A stretch of 8,353 nucleotides of DNA. It comes from Spirochaetia bacterium. GTDB lineage: Bacteria; Spirochaetota; Spirochaetia; Treponematales; Breznakiellaceae. Position numbers and translations under genes: made by a program. The DNA lies in contig BNVF01000097.1 of the NCBI GenBank assembly GCA_025997895.1, forward strand, positions 1 through 8,353. Reading direction: 5' to 3'. Positions 7,465-8,353 of the stretch are shown in pieces. The notes beneath the pieces are model-generated. The model saw only the letters and a program-made list of their open reading frames with translations, was not told where the DNA came from and searched no databases. The number at the start of each line of letters is the position of its first letter. The stretch's first letter is position 1.

Positions 7465-7700
7465 ATGTTTGATCGCGCTGTTTTAATAAAGGAAATCGAT
7501 AGCCTTTCCCCCGAATGTGTTGGCGAAGTGATCGATTTTGTCGAATATCTGAAACAAAAAAATTGAAACAAACCTTGAAAACAGAATCGAACACAAACCA
7601 AAGGTTTGTGCAAATTCCCGAAACCATGCTGCTAAGTGAAGCAGTTCTGGCAAAAGATTGGGATACGCCGGAAGAGGACGAAGCATGGAAAAATTTGTAA
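7465..7700 (+). pseudogene. DUF2281-type antitoxin, split by a -1 frameshift at a run of seven A
   Basis: The first part (7465-7566) encodes 33 residues, MFDRAVLIKEIDSLSPECVG then EVIDFVEYLKQKN, a typical DUF2281 start found on small antitoxins. It stops at TGA (7564-7566) right after an A7 run (7556-7562). One base back the frame stays open to TAA at 7700 and gives a normal family tail with RFVQIPETMLLSEAVLAKDW and DTPEEDEAWKNL. Joined, the protein has about 78 residues, the expected length. AGGAG at 7453-7457 supports the ATG. A one-base loss in the homopolymer, a sequencing error, or genuine -1 slippage on A_AAA_AAT would all explain it. The toxin remnant overlaps its 3' end, as expected for an antitoxin-toxin pair. 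Confidence 0.75.
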
Positions 7701-7791
7701 AAGGCGATGTTGTGGTCATACGGCAGGGCATCTTTCCGAAACAAAAACCGCTGAAGTTATCAATTCAATAAACTCCCTGATTCAAAGCTGA
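7685..7791 (+). pseudogene. MazF/PemK-type toxin remnant with internal deletion
   Basis: The reading frame starts at ATG 7685, overlapping the antitoxin's last 16 bases, with MEKFVKGDVVVI, the usual opening strand of MazF/PemK endoribonucleases. After about residue 12 the family sequence is lost; the frame ends at TAA 7769-7771 after 28 codons. In another frame (from about 7717 to TGA 7789-7791) the text HLSETKTAEVINSINSLIQS resembles the C-terminal helix of the same family. The middle of a toxin of about 110 residues has therefore been removed, with the break near 7717-7730. The product cannot be an active nuclease. Together with the frameshifted antitoxin this is a dead or dying module. Confidence 0.7.
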
Positions 7792-7800
7792 TCTGAATTT

Positions 7801-7813
7801 GGTGTCAGGCGCC
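7801..7813. repeat. Diverged copy of the 13-bp GGTGCCTGGCACC motif
   Basis: GGTGTCAGGCGCC matches the motif at 10 of 13 positions. Like the copy at 8019-8031 it is followed within a few bases by GCGCTTCC (7817-7824), so it marks the left end of the repeat zone. It begins 10 bases after the toxin remnant stops. Confidence 0.55.
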
Positions 7814-7839
7814 ACCGCGCTTCCCTGTTTATTTTTTTT

Positions 7840-7864
7840 GCATATGGTGCCTGGCACCATATGC
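7840..7864. repeat. 25-bp perfect palindrome containing GGTGCCTGGCACC
   Basis: Arms GCATATGGTGCC and GGCACCATATGC flank a single central T without mismatch. It could extrude as a cruciform or fold into a strong 12-bp RNA hairpin. It is preceded by a T-run on the plus strand, not followed by one, so it is not an intrinsic terminator in either direction. Confidence 0.9.
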
Positions 7865-8005
7865 GTTTACCTAAGAAGAATTTAACCACTAACCACACGG
7901 ACAGCACGAACTTTTACTTTGAAATTTCATTCTTCTGTTCGTGTTTTTCGTGTCGTTCGTGGTTTATTTTCTTCGTTTTTCTGTTAGGTAAACGCATATG
8001 GTGCC
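7853..8005. mobile_element. 153-bp palindromic miniature element with 22-bp perfect terminal inverted repeats
   Basis: The outer 22 bases at 7853-7874 and 7984-8005 are exact reverse complements (GGCACCATATGCGTTTACC plus TAA on the left). Inside, a left arm (7875-7911, GAAGAA..AACCAC..CACGAAC) and a right arm (7936-7974 read on the minus strand, GAAGAA..AACCAC..CACGAAC) pair imperfectly over about 37 bp. A short AT-rich centre holds GAAATTTC. The whole would fold into one long hairpin. It has no coding capacity. The CAC-GAA-rich arms and GGTGCC ends recall REP- or MITE-like intergenic repeats moved by an enzyme supplied elsewhere, but no transposase is visible and no target-site duplication is certain. 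Confidence 0.65.
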
Positions 8006-8024
8006 GGTAAACGCCTATGGTGCC
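7987..8024 (+). repeat. Tandem pair of the 19-bp unit GGTAAACGCATATGGTGCC
   Basis: Copies at 7987-8005 and 8006-8024 abut and differ at one base (A or C at unit position 10). The same unit is present inverted at 7853-7871 and, with one change, directly at 8092-8110. The second tandem copy runs into a full GGTGCCTGGCACC (8019-8031). Confidence 0.9.
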
Positions 8025-8117
8025 TGGCACCCCTGCGCTTCCTCGTGTGCTTTGTGTTCTTTGTGGTTAAATTCTTCCTGTACTTTTGCTAGGTATACGC
8101 ATATGGTGCCTGTCACC
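8019..8117 (+). repeat. Right-half copy of the palindromic element
   Basis: It begins with GGTGCCTGGCACC (8019-8031) and GCGCTTCC (8035-8042). It continues with an arm like the right arm of the 153-bp element (TCGTGTG..TTTGTGGTTAAATTCTTC), then GGTATACGCATATGGTGCC (8092-8110) and GGTGCCTGTCACC (8105-8117). There is no matching left half, so this is a solo half-element or one product of a recombination that joined two elements. Confidence 0.6.
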
Positions 8118-8184
8118 TTTGCGCTCACTTATTGATGAGGATAAGGCGGCAAAGAAACAATAGGCTTTTCTACATGGTCATGCT

Positions 8185-8353
8185 CTACCATTGCCGAGGT
8201 TCAAAGTCCTTCGGGGGTTCCACAAGCCGAACAGATTCCCCTGTCAATTCCAGTACAAAAAAACCGGCACTTTGGGCATACCTCTGTACATCAGGATCAA
8301 CCGTGCCGCCAGCCATTGCACCGAGCAGTTTTTTCCCTTTGCACTCAGCGGGT
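8185..8353 (-). CDS. C-terminal end of a conserved hypothetical protein (DUF3782/PD-(D/E)XK-like group), open at the right edge
   Basis: On the minus strand the frame (codons from 8352) gives 55 residues before TAG at 8187-8185. They include GKKLLGAMAGGTVDPDVQRY, AQSAGFFVLELTGESVRLVE and the ending PPKDFEPRQW. The pattern AxAG..YA..GFFV..GESV..PP..F.PR.W is the known tail of a widespread family of coiled-coil proteins with a predicted nuclease-like C-terminal fold, often labelled DUF3782. The function is not established. Only this tail is in the window, so completeness of the gene cannot be judged. About 65 bases of unassigned sequence separate it from the repeat zone. Confidence 0.65.
   Translation of the reverse strand, partial: PAECKGKKLLGAMAGGTVDPDVQRYAQSAGFFVLELTGESVRLVEPPKDFEPRQW

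Noticed and set aside
7237..7566. 109-codon frame including the DUF2281 start with a long N-terminal extension
   Set aside because: The extra part runs through the higBA promoter region and higB's 5' end; the real start is ATG 7465 with AGGAG.
7840..7864. Intrinsic terminator at the 25-bp palindrome
   Set aside because: The T-run is upstream of the hairpin on the plus strand and becomes an A-run after it on the minus strand, so neither direction ends in a U-tract.
7801..8117. CRISPR array
   Set aside because: Repeat copies are in both orientations and unevenly spaced, the intervening segments resemble each other, and no cas gene is present.
8119..8163. Possible gene tail on the plus strand reading LRSLIDEDKAAKKQ before TAG
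   Set aside because: It is too short, has no start, and directly abuts the repeat zone; it could be a stub of an interrupted gene but cannot be supported.

Overview
The window looks like chromosomal DNA from a spirochaete, most plausibly a Treponema of the termite-gut or environmental type. The basis is moderate GC in the housekeeping genes, a fused TRAP permease, a DUF2281-type antitoxin beside a MazF/PemK-type toxin, and small palindromic repeats between genes. This placement rests on gene style, not on a marker gene, and is tentative.

Left part (1-4252, plus strand). The first 127 bases exactly copy an internal piece of leuS that lies intact 2618 bases downstream. This leuS piece runs, in frame, into the C-terminal two thirds of a fused TRAP-transporter permease, whose own N-terminal part is missing. 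A complete leucyl-tRNA synthetase gene (leuS) follows with its own promoter and ribosome binding site. The simplest biological reading is a tandem duplication of a 2618-base unit (TRAP C-terminal half plus leuS 5' half) whose novel junction sits near base 128. The main alternative is a chimeric or misassembled contig end.

Middle part (4258-6622, minus strand). A compact cluster reads serS, then a 53-codon gene, then tyrA. The short gene encodes only the N-terminal ACT-like/ferredoxin-like domain of DAHP synthase. It overlaps the serS stop by ATGA and lies 28 bases before tyrA. tyrA and leuS converge, with 5 bases between their stop codons and a small hairpin across both ends.

Right part (6660-8353) is accessory DNA. 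It has an apparently intact HigB/HigA-type toxin-antitoxin operon (minus strand) with a good promoter and a palindrome over its -10 box. Next come the remains of a second module on the plus strand: a DUF2281 antitoxin frameshifted at a run of seven A, and a MazF/PemK-type toxin that has lost its middle. After that is about 320 bases of palindromic repeats built from a 13-bp GGTGCCTGGCACC motif and a 19-bp unit. The end of a conserved hypothetical gene enters from the right edge on the minus strand.

How it fits together: the core genes serve aminoacylation (leuS, serS) and aromatic amino-acid synthesis (tyrA and the DAHP synthase-like domain). The right end is a decay and insertion zone where one toxin-antitoxin system is kept and another has broken down beside repeat elements.
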